Of a stretch of DNA of 55,775 nucleotides, positions 1 to 9,116 are shown one piece after another (position 1 is the stretch's first letter; every line of letters begins with the position of its first letter). The DNA lies in contig CBDCWT010000056.1 of the NCBI GenBank assembly GCA_965223305.1, positions 1 through 55,775 of the forward strand, given 5' to 3'. The notes under the pieces were generated by a model. It saw nothing but the letters and a program-made list of their open reading frames with translations, was not told where the DNA came from and searched no databases. The stretch is from CBDCWT01 sp965223305. Its GTDB lineage: Bacteria; Planctomycetota; Planctomycetia; Pirellulales; Pirellulaceae. The translations under genes and the position numbers were made by a program.

Positions 1-375
1 GCGGATCCTTTTCCAAACGCGCACTCGATTGCCAGTGGAATTCGCGTCCCAGCTGCGGTCGGCGACTTCATGATCATCGATGCCTTGCGAGCAAGCCAAG
101 GGAGAGCGGTGGCAGTCGACGAGTCGCGGATCCGCGAGTGGATGCAGCTGGCGGTTGCGTCGGAGGGCATCGCCGTCTGTCCGGAAGCCGCTGCCTGCAT
201 CGGTGCGATCGACCAACTCGTCGCCGAGAATTGGATCCGCCGAGACGAGCAGGTGGTGCTGTTCAACACGGGAGCGGCCCAGAAGTACTCCGAGGCTCTG
301 GCGAGGGAACTGCCGCAACTTGATGTGCAACAAGCGACTGACTGGAGCAAGTTGGCCCACGGCGCAGGAGGTTGA
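1..375 (+). CDS. thrC: Threonine synthase, C-terminal part (5' end outside window)
   Basis: The reading frame is open from base 1, beginning ADPFPNAHSIASGIRVPAAV, and ends at 375. It reads through GDFMIIDALRASQGRAVAVD, then EGIAVCPEAAACIGAIDQL and VVLFNTGAAQKY, which is the C-terminal third of pyridoxal-phosphate threonine synthases of fold type II. The enzyme converts O-phosphohomoserine to threonine and phosphate in the cytosol. The lysine that binds PLP and most of the active site lie upstream of the window, so only family membership can be judged. The nearest internal ATG (70) is not the real start. Dehydratases of the same fold are an alternative, but the GIRVPAAVGD and NTGAAQKY segments favour threonine synthase. 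Confidence 0.85.
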   Translation, partial: ADPFPNAHSIASGIRVPAAVGDFMIIDALRASQGRAVAVDESRIREWMQLAVASEGIAVCPEAAACIGAIDQLVAENWIRRDEQVVLFNTGAAQKYSEALARELPQLDVQQATDWSKLAHGAGG

Positions 376-458
376 CCCGCTACGCATGAGTTGATCCACT
401 GCGCGTGGGGGTGGTCACAGTGCCTGCTTGCGATTCTTGAAGTTGCGCGTTCTCCTCA

Positions 459-621
459 ATCGTAACCCGAAGCGTAAGCGAGGGACTGACTTGCTTCGAT
501 GCACGAACACCCCTCGCTACCGCTTTTTGATGTTGCACGTTTGGCTCAATCGGAACCCGAAGCGTAAGCGAGGGACTGACTTGCGTTGGTCCACCAACTC
601 CCCTCGCTGACGCTTCGGGTT
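459..621. repeat. R2 palindromic repeat, two copies
   Basis: Two copies of AACCCGAAGCGTAAGCGAGG start near 463 and 561. The second is followed by its inverse, CCCTCGCTGACGCTTCGGGTT-like, at about 601-621, giving a hairpin with a loop of about 25 bases; the first has a decayed inverse at about 510-525. The same family recurs near 10.2, 22.5, 27.8, 28.1-28.3 and 50.3 kb, always between genes. The whole stretch from 376 to about 690 is repeat-derived and shows no gene. Confidence 0.85.
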
Positions 622-703
622 ACAAAAACGCGACAAATTCGACATCATGTCCAGGGGAATGGCGCAAGGCGCAACTTCAAGACTTGCGTGTAGAGCAGAA
701 TCG

Positions 704-3466
704 ATGGACCGACATATTCAGAAGATCTTCCTGGGCTTGGACCGGCCCGGTTTGCCTGCGGCGGTTGAATACCTGCAGACGCGGTATCAAGAGAGGGAAT
801 CTCTAGACCTGTCGCAGGTACTGGTCGTTGTACCTGGCCGGCGGGCCGGGCGCCGTTTGTTGGAACTGTTGGCAACAGAGGCCAGCAGCCGCCATATCTT
901 GATGACGCCGCCGTTGATCGAGACAGTGGGCCGAATCCCGGAACATCTCTATACTCCGCGCCGCCCATTCGCCAGCGACTTGACCCAGCGGCTCGCCTGG
1001 GCCCAGGTGTTACGAAAGGCCGACGAAGCCACGCTGGCTCCGCTACTGCCCAACCGACCTGCCGAGAGTTCAAGCCGCTGGGAGGAGCTGGCGGCACTCT
1101 TGAGGCGGCAGCACATCGAGCTCGCTGCCGACGGACTCGACTTTCCGCATGTCGCCAATCAGGTCGAATCGATCGGCGGTCGAGACGAGTGGCTGCGATG
1201 GAGCGCCCTGGCTCAACTGCAGGCAGCCTACCACCAGACGTTAGACGAACTGCAGCTCTGGGACCGGCAGACAGCTCGGCTCAAAGCGATTGAGTATGGG
1301 GAGTGCGTCACACAGCGGGACCTGATCCTGGTGGGGACGGTCGACATGAACGTCGCGCTGCGAAAGATGCTCGACCAGGTCGTGGAACGGGTAACAGCTT
1401 TGGTGCTCGCCCCGCCGGACTGGAACGGACGATTCGATGAATACGGCTGCCTCGTTCCTGACGCGTGGCAAGAAGTCGATGCCGGCTTGCGGGACGAACA
1501 AATCGAAGTCGCAGACGGTCCGCCTGAACAGGCGGAGGCTGTGGTGCGGAAGCTGGCATCTTACGGAACTCGCTACCATACCGACGATGTGGCGATCGGT
1601 GTCCCCGACGAGCAGCTGGTCGCGGAAGTCGAGCGGCGTCTGGCACGGGCCGGAGTGGACGCTCGCTGGGGGCCAGGTCAGCCGTTGCGGGGCAGCAATC
1701 CATTTCGGCTGCTCAGCGGCGTGCGTGACTTCCTGGACAACCGGCGCTTCGCTGATGCCGCAAACCTAGTACGTCACCCGGACGTCGAGAGCTGGTTGCG
1801 GTCGCGAGGCATCGACGGCGACTGGCTGACCGAGCTGGATCGCTATCAAACAGACCACCTGCCCTACGGAATGCCTGACCCTTGGTTGGGACCAGCAAAG
1901 AACAGTGCCACAGTTCGAGCGGCCTTTCGTGAGCTGGCTGATTGGGTCGCGCGCCTGCCCGAGCGCGAGCTCCCGCTAAGCGACTGGCAGTCGACATTGA
2001 CCGACTTCCTTTTGGAAGTCTACGGACACCGCGAGTTCGACCGGTCTGCGTCCGAGGATCGGCTGACGATCCGCTGCTGCAGCCGCTTCGTCGAACTGCT
2101 CGACGAGCTGACAGCCGTACCTGCCAGTTTGGCACCGACAATGTCGGCCGCAGAGGCGATCGGCTTGCTGCTGGAGCTGACCGCCACCGACCGCATGGAA
2201 GCAGAGCCTAGTGAGGCGATCGAGTTGCTGGGATGGCTCGAGCTACCATTGGACGACGCGCCGGCCGTGATTGTGACCAGCTTCAACGAAGGCTACGTAC
2301 CGGATTCGATCAACTCTGACCTCTTTCTGCCAAACACGCTGCGGTCCAAACTGGGGTTGCTGGACAATCCCCGCCGCTTTGCCCGAGATTCCTATGCGCT
2401 TCACATCTTGGTGCAAACTCGCGAGTCGTTGCATGTGATCGTCGGACGCCGGACCATTGATGGCGACCCGCTGACGCCCAGCAGGCTGCTGTTCACGACT
2501 TCGCGAGAGACGGCTGCCCGCCGTGTCAAGGAGTTCTTTAGCGACCTCTCAACACCACCGCCTAGTCAGGCAGCAGCGCCGATCGCCGAACAGCCGACCG
2601 ACCGGCTTCCAGTTCCCCAGCCGCAACCGGTTGGCGACGAAATCAGCGAGCTCAGCATCACGAGCCTTCGCGACTATCTGGCATGTCCGTACCGCTTCTA
2701 CCTCCGCCACGTTGTGAAGGTCAGTACGTTGGACGACCATGTCGAAGAGCTGGACGGCGGTGCCTTCGGCACGATGGCTCACGAAGTGCTGCGCCGTTTC
2801 GGTGAAGGCACTTGCCGTGACTCCAAAGATGCCACAGAAATCAAGACAGCGGTCTATCAGGAGCTGGCACGGTATGTTGCAGAACAGTATGGCAAGGATG
2901 TGATGCCGGCTGTTCGAGTGCAAGTGGAACAGCTGCGTTTGAGGCTAGCAGCCTTCGCTACCCAGCAAGCGTCATGGGCTGCTGAGGGATGGAGCATCGA
3001 GCACGTCGAGTCGGGATTGGGGCAAGCGGTCGAGATCGAGGTGGACGATCAACCGGTTACGCTGCGGGGACGAATCGATCGGATTGATCTGCATCGTGAG
3101 ACGGGGCGGCGAGTCATTTTGGATTACAAGACGAGCGACCTGGCCAAGTCCCCGGATCAAACTCATCGCCGGCACGGAAAGTGGATCGATCTGCAACTGC
3201 CGCTCTATCGCCGGCTGGCGGCGTCATTGCAGAAGGCGACGTCGTTCGAGCTGGGATATGTCCTGCTCCCGCGTGATACGGCACGCACGGGATTCTCGCT
3301 TGCGAATTGGACGGAAGCACAATTGCAGGAAGCCGACGATCTGGCCGGCGCGACCATCCGGTCCATTCGACGTGAAGAGTTTTGGCCGCCCGCTGATCCA
3401 CCGCCCGAGTTCAGCGAAGACCTGGCCGTCATTTGCCAGGATCACGTCATTCACAGGCGGCAGTAA
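704..3466 (+). CDS. AddB-like PD-(D/E)XK nuclease family protein
   Basis: About 920 residues. The C-terminal quarter carries a RecB-type nuclease: CPYRFYLRHV (about residue 660), GTMAHEVL supplying the histidine, GRIDRID supplying the first acidic residue (about 790) and ILDYKTS supplying the D-x-K (about 807). Before it, SFNEGYVPDS and LRSKLGLLDNPRRFARDSY with PLTPSRLL resemble the helicase-derived core of AddB-like repair proteins. The N-terminal VPGRRAGRRLLELL may be a degenerate nucleotide-binding loop. Only one cysteine lies in the CPYRF motif and one near the C-terminus, so the four-cysteine iron-sulphur staple of AddB seems absent. The start at 704 is chosen because an earlier ATG at 647 lies in repeat-derived sequence. 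A role in double-strand break processing is inferred; no AddA partner is adjacent. Confidence 0.8.
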   Translation: MDRHIQKIFLGLDRPGLPAAVEYLQTRYQERESLDLSQVLVVVPGRRAGRRLLELLATEASSRHILMTPPLIETVGRIPEHLYTPRRPFASDLTQRLAWAQVLRKADEATLAPLLPNRPAESSSRWEELAALLRRQHIELAADGLDFPHVANQVESIGGRDEWLRWSALAQLQAAYHQTLDELQLWDRQTARLKAIEYGECVTQRDLILVGTVDMNVALRKMLDQVVERVTALVLAPPDWNGRFDEYGCLVPDAWQEVDAGLRDEQIEVADGPPEQAEAVVRKLASYGTRYHTDDVAIGVPDEQLVAEVERRLARAGVDARWGPGQPLRGSNPFRLLSGVRDFLDNRRFADAANLVRHPDVESWLRSRGIDGDWLTELDRYQTDHLPYGMPDPWLGPAKNSATVRAAFRELADWVARLPERELPLSDWQSTLTDFLLEVYGHREFDRSASEDRLTIRCCSRFVELLDELTAVPASLAPTMSAAEAIGLLLELTATDRMEAEPSEAIELLGWLELPLDDAPAVIVTSFNEGYVPDSINSDLFLPNTLRSKLGLLDNPRRFARDSYALHILVQTRESLHVIVGRRTIDGDPLTPSRLLFTTSRETAARRVKEFFSDLSTPPPSQAAAPIAEQPTDRLPVPQPQPVGDEISELSITSLRDYLACPYRFYLRHVVKVSTLDDHVEELDGGAFGTMAHEVLRRFGEGTCRDSKDATEIKTAVYQELARYVAEQYGKDVMPAVRVQVEQLRLRLAAFATQQASWAAEGWSIEHVESGLGQAVEIEVDDQPVTLRGRIDRIDLHRETGRRVILDYKTSDLAKSPDQTHRRHGKWIDLQLPLYRRLAASLQKATSFELGYVLLPRDTARTGFSLANWTEAQLQEADDLAGATIRSIRREEFWPPADPPPEFSEDLAVICQDHVIHRRQ

Positions 3467-3490
3467 ATGTGATTTGATTCATTCACGGAC

Positions 3491-3742
3491 ATCAGCCGCT
3501 GGGCGTTAGCCCACGGTTCCTACCGAAACCGGATGCTAACGCATGCCGGCTGATCAGTTCCGGCTGATCGGTGTGACTGCGCAACATTAGCCGCTGGGCG
3601 TTAGCCCACGGTTTCTACCGAAACCGGATGCTAACGCATGCCGGCTGATCAGTTCCGGCTGATCGGTGTGACTGCGCAACATTAGCCGCTGGGCGTTAGC
3701 CCACGGTTTCTACAAACCGGATGCTAACGCATGCCGGCTGAT
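3491..3742. repeat. R1 palindromic repeat, three tandem copies at 95-bp period
   Basis: Copies begin at 3491, 3586 and 3681, exactly 95 bp apart. Each is an imperfect palindrome of about 64 bp with left arm AGCCGCTGGGCGTTAGCCCA and right arm AACCGGATGCTAACGCATGC followed by CGGCTGAT. Spacer sequence is also repeated, so the array arose by tandem duplication. No gene is visible in 3467-3888 apart from this array and two small GC hairpins near 3790-3850. Confidence 0.9.
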
Positions 3743-3888
3743 TTCTGGTCCGAGCGTAATGGGCGGCGAGCCGCAAGATCCGTGAAAAAGCCGTCAAGCC
3801 GACGGCTGCCTCACGCCGATAAGTGCGATGCGCAGCGCCCTCGGCGCTGCAACCATGGGCCAACTCACTCGAATCAGGGAGGAGATCC

Positions 3889-4329
3889 GTGGGCACCATG
3901 ACGGCTTCGATGGCGCTTTGCCTGTCAGCGGTATCGCTGCACCCCGTCCGCTCCGCCACTGTTGACGAAGTCGACTTGGTAGAGATCAACCATGTCTTTG
4001 ATGAACAGGGCAGGCTCGTCTTCGACCAAGTGATCTACTACGAGTGGTCGAACCAGGATAGCCGATATCAAGTTCGCGATTGGCGGCTGTTGAAGAAGCC
4101 CTCGCAACTGCCGCTAAAAAACTGGCGGGACGGGAACTTTGTTTCGGTTTGGCACGATTTCAAGTTCCGAGACGTGCTCCGCGAAGTGCAGGCAAAGATC
4201 GTTCGCGAGACATGGACTCAATACGACCCGGAACTCGTTGAGCGTGATTTCTTGCCTGAAGAGAAACGACGCAAGCTGCAACAAAAACGCAGGAAGCCCG
4301 CGCAGCTCGCACGTCCGGCCTCACCGTGA
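3889..4329 (+). CDS. Small exported protein of unknown function
   Basis: About 146 residues from GTG 3889, or 143 from ATG 3898. GGGAGGAG at 3877-3884 is a strong ribosome binding site five bases before the GTG, so the GTG start is slightly favoured. The N-terminus, MTASMALCLSAVSLHPVRSA, looks like a signal peptide with a possible cleavage after RSA. The mature part (EVDLVEINHVFDEQGRLVFD, then DQVIYYEWSNQDSRYQVRDW) is beta-rich, with many tyrosines and tryptophans. The C-terminal 30 residues are Lys/Arg-rich. I do not recognise the family. It stands alone between repeat clusters, with convergent orientation to the YchF-like gene downstream. Confidence 0.65.
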   Translation: MGTMTASMALCLSAVSLHPVRSATVDEVDLVEINHVFDEQGRLVFDQVIYYEWSNQDSRYQVRDWRLLKKPSQLPLKNWRDGNFVSVWHDFKFRDVLREVQAKIVRETWTQYDPELVERDFLPEEKRRKLQQKRRKPAQLARPASP

Positions 4330-4352
4330 CGGCTAAGGACGTCGTTAAGTGG

Positions 4353-4546
4353 TTCGCCAAACTCTGTAGCCGAATTCGCCAGAATTTGGACGAATAGGCA
4401 GTTCACCAAACTCTGGCGAGTTCGGCTACAACTCTGGGGAGTAGGGCAAAGACCAAACTCTGGCGAGTTCGGCTACGATTCTATTCACCAAACTCCGGTG
4501 AGTTCGCTACGACCAAACGCTGGGGAGTAAGGAGTTCGGCTACGAT
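4353..4546. repeat. R3 repeat cluster
   Basis: Several intact and decayed copies of CCAAACTCTGGCGAGTTCGG (then CTACG) occur in direct orientation, for example near 4403, 4454 and 4489, with an inverted degenerate copy near 4354-4384. An isolated copy lies at about 31009-31034. The cluster sits between the convergent ends of the small exported gene and the YchF-like gene. It has no obvious coding potential. Confidence 0.8.
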
Positions 4547-4560
4547 CGGATAGAAGCAAG

Positions 4561-5586
4561 TCAATTGTGCCGAATCAGCAGGATGTCGCCGTCGCGAATA
4601 ACGTATTCTTTGTGCTCTTGGCGCATCAAACCTTTGGCCTTGACCTCGCGCTCGCTGCCCAATTCTACGAGATCCTGGCATTGCATGACTTCCGCGCGAA
4701 TGAAACCGTTGGCCAGATCCGTGTGGATGTTTCCTGCAGCTTCGACAGCCGTGCCTCCTTTGTGGATCATCCACGTGCGAACCTCCTTGTCTCCGGCCGT
4801 AAAAAACAACATCTGGCCGGAGGTTTCCATGATCCGCTGGATCACGTTCGAGCGATCGTAGGCAGCGACCCCCATCTCCTCGCAGAACTCCGCGCGCTCC
4901 GACTCACCAAGACGGCTCAACTCGACTTGCAACAACAGCGAAATGACTGCGGCATCAGTGGCGTCCGGCAGGGAGCTAAGGAAGCGGTCGGGGGCCGCCT
5001 CGTCATCGGAGGTGTTGACAATCACCAGCCGGGGTTTTTCGCTAAACAGCTGAAATGACCGGATCACCCGCCGCTGGTCCGGCGAGAGATCGAGATCCCT
5101 GAGTTGGCTCCCTGCCTCGAGAGCGTCCTGCAACGGCTCCAGGGCAGCGAGCTCCTTTTGCAACTCGTCGCGGTTCGGTCTCGGCTTGGTGACCTGCTCG
5201 CGCAGCCTCGCAACCCGTCCGGACACAATGTCTAGGTCAGCAATCAGCAGATCGTCGTCAAAATTCGCGAGGTCCGCGCGCGGATCCGAGCCGCTGAACG
5301 CGTCCAATACGATCACCAGACAACCCGCTTCGCGGATCATCGCCAACTTCGCAGCGCTGCCTTCATGAGTGCGGCTGAGCCCAGGCGTGTCGACGATCTC
5401 GAGTGCCGCCTGGGTGACCTTCTTCGGCGAGTAGATATTGCAGAGCAGCGGCACGCGATCGTCGCTAACAGTGGCCATCGCCTGCTGCGTGGCGTGTGCC
5501 AACGCCGGGTCCGGCAGTTCTCCGGTTAACCACTCAAACAGCGTGCTCTTGCCCGAATTACGATAGCCGACCAAACCTATCTTCAT
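4561..5586 (-). CDS. YchF-like GTP/ATP-binding protein (TRAFAC class)
   Basis: 341 residues from ATG 5586; an in-frame TTG lies three codons earlier but is too close to the GAGGGG ribosome binding site. G1 is GYRNSGKST (residues about 7-15) and G3 is DTPG in EIVDTPGLSRTHEG. The G4 position reads NTSD in RLVIVNTSDDEAA, neither the NKxD of GTPases nor the NxxE of canonical YchF. A coiled-coil-like insert follows. The last 80 residues, including VRTWMIHKGGTAVEAAGNIH and YVIRDGDILLIRHN, match the C-terminal TGS-like (DUF933) domain of YchF. YchF proteins associate with ribosomes and hydrolyse ATP. Because G4 and the middle part deviate, this is probably a divergent planctomycete paralogue rather than the housekeeping copy, and nucleotide specificity is uncertain. 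Confidence 0.85.
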   Translation of the reverse strand: MKIGLVGYRNSGKSTLFEWLTGELPDPALAHATQQAMATVSDDRVPLLCNIYSPKKVTQAALEIVDTPGLSRTHEGSAAKLAMIREAGCLVIVLDAFSGSDPRADLANFDDDLLIADLDIVSGRVARLREQVTKPRPNRDELQKELAALEPLQDALEAGSQLRDLDLSPDQRRVIRSFQLFSEKPRLVIVNTSDDEAAPDRFLSSLPDATDAAVISLLLQVELSRLGESERAEFCEEMGVAAYDRSNVIQRIMETSGQMLFFTAGDKEVRTWMIHKGGTAVEAAGNIHTDLANGFIRAEVMQCQDLVELGSEREVKAKGLMRQEHKEYVIRDGDILLIRHN

Positions 5587-5655
5587 CGTCCACAAGTCCC
5601 CTCGGTCCCGTCCGTCCGTCTGCTTTCCAGTCCCGCGGGTCCTATCAGTGTCGGC

Positions 5656-6951
5656 TCATCCAAACGCTTCTCGCACAACCTCACCACCGTCGACGATCTT
5701 GATCGGCCGGCCAATGCTGCTCATGTTCTCATGGTCGGCATCGATCTGCAGCCCGTGACAAATCGTGCGAAACAAATCGGGAACGGTGATCGGCCGATCG
5801 GTCACCGAGGCGCCACCCGGATCGGTTGCTCCGATCACCTGGCCACCACGAATCCCGCCGCCAGCCAAGGCCAGATTAAAGGCACGCGGATAGTGGTCGC
5901 GTCCACCGCGCGGGTTGATTCGAGGCGTGCGACCGAACTCGCCCATCCAGATGACAAGGGTGTCGTCCAACATGCCGCGCTCGCGCAGGTCGCGCAGCAG
6001 CCGAGCATAGGGCCGATCAACCTGATCGCAGAGATTGCGGGCTCGCTCGAAGTTGTCTTGATGGGTATCCCAACCACCGGCGTTGACCTCCACAAAGGTG
6101 ACGCCCACCTCGACCAAACGGCGAGCGAGCAGGCAGCCGGATGCAAATCGTCCCTCACCGTAAGGTTCACGAACCTCCTGCGGCTCGCGTTGGAGATCGA
6201 AAGCGTCCATCCGTGAGCTGAGTACCATGCGGGCCGCCTTGTCGTACAACTTCTGGTGCTCAGCGACTTCTCTCCGCGCCCGTTGCCGATTGTCTGCTTC
6301 CAGATTGGCCAACAATCCCAACCGACGACGATAACGTTCGTCGTTCGTAGTAAGAACCGTATTCTGTGGGGGCCGTTGGGGATCCGAAATACTGAAAGGA
6401 TCGTGATCGACACCCAGCAGTCCGCCGCCGGCAGATCCGCGGCCTCGCGCCCCAATTCTGACAAAACTCGGCAAATCAAAATCGGCGTCGCCCAGTTGAT
6501 GGGATACGATCGAACCGAGCGCAGGAAACTTGACGCTGGCGGTAGGTAGCTGGCCTGTTTGCATCAAGAACGTAGCTCGCGGGTGACTTCCCTCACGGCT
6601 GGTCATCGAGCGAACGAGGCAGATGTCCTGCATGCTCTGCGCCGTGTGAGGCAAATTCTCCGAGATCTCGATGCCGGGAACAGCAGTTTGGATGGCCTTC
6701 GTCTCACCCCCGTTGGCGTGCTCCGGTTTGGGCGAGAACGTCTCGAACTGGCTCGGTCCGCCTTGCATCCAGAGGACGATGCAAGCCTTGCCCGCCCGCC
6801 GTAGCGTGCCCGCTTCGAGCGACATCAGATCCGGCCAACTCAACGTCGTTGCAGCGCCCGCTAGGGAAATCGCCCGCAGAAAACTCCGCCGCCTGACCTG
6901 CTGCTTGGGGCCCAAGCGAACGTTGACGTGGTGCTGAAGACGAATGTCCAT
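5656..6951 (-). CDS. DUF1501 domain-containing exported protein
   Basis: 431 residues from ATG 6951; a longer frame could start at 6990. The N-terminus carries VRRRSFLRAISLAGAA, a twin-arginine-type signal. The rest is a sulfatase/alkaline-phosphatase-like DUF1501 protein: GKACIVLWMQGGPSQFETFS, HPRATFLMQTGQ, FVEVNAGGWDTHQDNFER, DTLVIWMGEFGRTPRINPRG and GRDHYPRAFNLALAGGGI. In this fold such Asp/His residues could bind metal. It lies about 70 bases downstream of the DUF1549/DUF1553 gene on the same strand; in planctomycetes the two are almost always paired, suggesting a joint exported function that is still unknown. The C-terminus is complete. Confidence 0.92.
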   Translation of the reverse strand: MDIRLQHHVNVRLGPKQQVRRRSFLRAISLAGAATTLSWPDLMSLEAGTLRRAGKACIVLWMQGGPSQFETFSPKPEHANGGETKAIQTAVPGIEISENLPHTAQSMQDICLVRSMTSREGSHPRATFLMQTGQLPTASVKFPALGSIVSHQLGDADFDLPSFVRIGARGRGSAGGGLLGVDHDPFSISDPQRPPQNTVLTTNDERYRRRLGLLANLEADNRQRARREVAEHQKLYDKAARMVLSSRMDAFDLQREPQEVREPYGEGRFASGCLLARRLVEVGVTFVEVNAGGWDTHQDNFERARNLCDQVDRPYARLLRDLRERGMLDDTLVIWMGEFGRTPRINPRGGRDHYPRAFNLALAGGGIRGGQVIGATDPGGASVTDRPITVPDLFRTICHGLQIDADHENMSSIGRPIKIVDGGEVVREAFG

Positions 6952-7020
6952 TAGCCAGTTCCTCAAGATAATAGCCCCCATGCCCCCCACGCCGCGCGGC
7001 AGGGGTCACGGAGAGAGGTT

Positions 7021-8646
7021 CTACTTGCGATACAAGAACTCAGTGGAGTTCACCAAGGCCCACTGGAGATCCTCGAACGCCTCAGCTCGATTCTTCACTT
7101 CGCGGATATGTGCCAAACAGGTCCGCACCTCGTCGTCCGTCGGAGCGCGGGAGATTGTCCGTAAATAGAGCTCGGTCAAAGCATCTCGATTGTCCTTGTG
7201 TGTGCGGAGAATCACGGCCAACGGACTGTTGCTTCGCCGGGCGTTGATAGCTTGAGCAAGATACGGCGCGTTCATCAACGCCAGCGCCTGCTGAATGGAG
7301 CTCTTGACCTCGTCCCGCGGTTCGCTCGGATCGAACCCGAACGCCTGATTGAAGCCCGCTCGAGGACCATTTCCCTGTGCATAACCACCGCCACGGCGGA
7401 GGCTGCGAAGGGCGTTCTCCGGGAGTCCCAGTGCCGCTACGAGCTCGTCAAACAGTTGGTCGCCGCGGAGCCGCTGAGGACAGTTAGCCTGAAAGGGGTC
7501 CTGGTTGATGTCTCTACGCGTACGGCTATCTCGCTGATAGGTCTCCGTAGCGGCAATCGTACGGTACAGCCACTTGACGTCGTACCCGCTTTCAGCAAAT
7601 GTCTGCGCCAGCAGCTCGAGCGTCTCGGGTGTGGCACAATCGCGGTCCGGTCCCAGATCATCGACCGGTTCACACAGGCCTTCGCCCACCAGCTCAGCCC
7701 ATACGCGATTGACAAAAGCTTTGGCGAACCAAGGGTTTTCAGCTGAAGTGATCCAGGCAGCCAACGCCCCACGCCGATCGGCATCCACTGTGCCAAACGG
7801 TAGCTCACCACCTGTCAAGAAAAACACCGGCTGGGTCTTGGTACCCTGCGACGAGGGATCCTCTAGGTCCGGCATGAAGTGCTCCGGCGTGCCCCTCACG
7901 CGGTTGTTATTGTTTCTTTTCCTCTGCTGGCGCTTCGAATCGTTAATCACCACTTCAAAGGTCCGCGGTTTCGAGTCACGCTTCCGCCGCACAGCGACCC
8001 GGGGAAAAAACGCCGCCAGTTCGTGAAACTGCTGCCGCTCCCAGCGATCAGTCGGATGATCGTGGCACTGGGCACACTGAATCTGAATGCCCAAGAAGAT
8101 GCGCGAGATCTCAGAGACCACGTCCTCCGGTCTCCCAGCTTGGGCCATGATCAGCGCCGTCTCGCCATTTTCTCGCACCTCTCCGGCCGCGGTGATGATC
8201 TGCGTCGCGATCTCATGCCAACCCATGTTGCCGTTGAAGTGTTCCGCTAGATACCGTTCAAAGGGTTCAGCCACCAGCCCCGCACGCGGTTCCGTGCTGC
8301 GGTACATGACCACATCTCGCCAGTAACGAGCCCAATTCTCGCCAAAAGCCGGGTCATCAAGCAGACGCGCTACAAGTCGATCTCGTTTATCGGCCGCCGT
8401 GTCAAACGAAAAGGAAAGCACATCCTCCGGGGTGGGAGGTTGTCCAATCAAATCCAAAAACACCCGGCGGACAAAAGTAGCGTCGTCGGCCCGCGGCACC
8501 TCGCTGGCGACACCGAGCTCTTGCGCAAGGGATCGGTCAATCCCAGCCGCAACCCCTGCGGCATCCGGTGCCGCAGCGACGAGCACGGCAGAAGGCGAGA
8601 AGACACACACGGCAACTGCAATGACCCAACCAATTCGGTTGCTCAT
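7021..8646 (-). CDS. DUF1549 and DUF1553 domain-containing exported protein
   Basis: 541 residues. ATG 8646 is preceded by AAGGAACGAG and begins the signal peptide MSNRIGWVIAVAVCVFSPSA. The DUF1549 part follows: FVRRVFLDLIGQPPTPEDV, ARYWRDVVMYRSTEPRAG, and the cytochrome-c-like CxxCH in IQCAQCHDHPTDRWERQQF (about residue 205). The DUF1553 part includes AWITSAENPWFAKAFVNRVW, RLRGDQLFDELVAALGLP and ALALMNAPYLAQAINAR. A basic, polar stretch (KRQQRKRNNNNRVRG) separates the domains. No separate N-terminal cytochrome domain is present, so this is a short family member. It precedes the DUF1501 gene and is likely co-transcribed with it. Haem binding at CAQCH is plausible but unproven. Confidence 0.93.
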   Translation of the reverse strand: MSNRIGWVIAVAVCVFSPSAVLVAAAPDAAGVAAGIDRSLAQELGVASEVPRADDATFVRRVFLDLIGQPPTPEDVLSFSFDTAADKRDRLVARLLDDPAFGENWARYWRDVVMYRSTEPRAGLVAEPFERYLAEHFNGNMGWHEIATQIITAAGEVRENGETALIMAQAGRPEDVVSEISRIFLGIQIQCAQCHDHPTDRWERQQFHELAAFFPRVAVRRKRDSKPRTFEVVINDSKRQQRKRNNNNRVRGTPEHFMPDLEDPSSQGTKTQPVFFLTGGELPFGTVDADRRGALAAWITSAENPWFAKAFVNRVWAELVGEGLCEPVDDLGPDRDCATPETLELLAQTFAESGYDVKWLYRTIAATETYQRDSRTRRDINQDPFQANCPQRLRGDQLFDELVAALGLPENALRSLRRGGGYAQGNGPRAGFNQAFGFDPSEPRDEVKSSIQQALALMNAPYLAQAINARRSNSPLAVILRTHKDNRDALTELYLRTISRAPTDDEVRTCLAHIREVKNRAEAFEDLQWALVNSTEFLYRK

Positions 8647-8689
8647 GACTCGTTCCTTGCGAAATGCGCGCGTTGAACAAAATGCATCG

Positions 8690-8812
8690 ACAGTCCGGGA
8701 GGGCGACGCCCCAATTCCGAGAGGGTGTTCCAATTCCGGGAGGGCGAGGCTCCTGCCGAGCCGTTCTTATCGCTCTTCGGCTCGGCAGGAGCCTCGCCCT
8801 CCCGAGCGCCTC
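8690..8812. repeat. R5 hairpin with perfect 27-bp arms
   Basis: Arms 8737-8763 and 8778-8804 are perfect reverse complements of 27 bases separated by a 14-base loop; the core is GGGCGAGGCTCCTGCCGAGC. Partial extra copies of CGGGAGGGCGA lie just upstream (from about 8694). It sits in the 470-base region between the divergent DUF1549/DUF1553 gene and the acetyltransferase gene, so it is not placed as a terminator of either. The rest of 8647-9116 shows no gene. Confidence 0.85.
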
Positions 8813-9116
8813 CACTTTCTTAAACCCTAGGACAACCACAAAGTTCCGCCGAGAGGGGCGATTCCCGTTGGTCGGCAGCGTCCCTGGCAACTCTGTAGAA
8901 TATCAGAATCTCGTCCTTTCAGGGCCATTTGCGCTCAGCGGGTGTCGCCAAATCGCAACCTCGTGGCGTCGGGACAACATGATCGCTGGACGCAAATCTA
9001 AGTAGTGCAACAGGATAAGCAAAAACAGCCTGCCCGGTCCACTGGTTGCACCCAATCCCCCGTCAAGTCGCTTCGCTTCTCTGCCGAAACGCCACATCTA
9101 AATCGGTGCGGATCGC

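Noticed and set aside
3491..3742. R1 hairpins as ordinary intrinsic terminators
   Set aside because: No T-runs follow, copies occur in tandem and in both orientations, and some lie between divergent genes. A transcription-ending side effect is not excluded.
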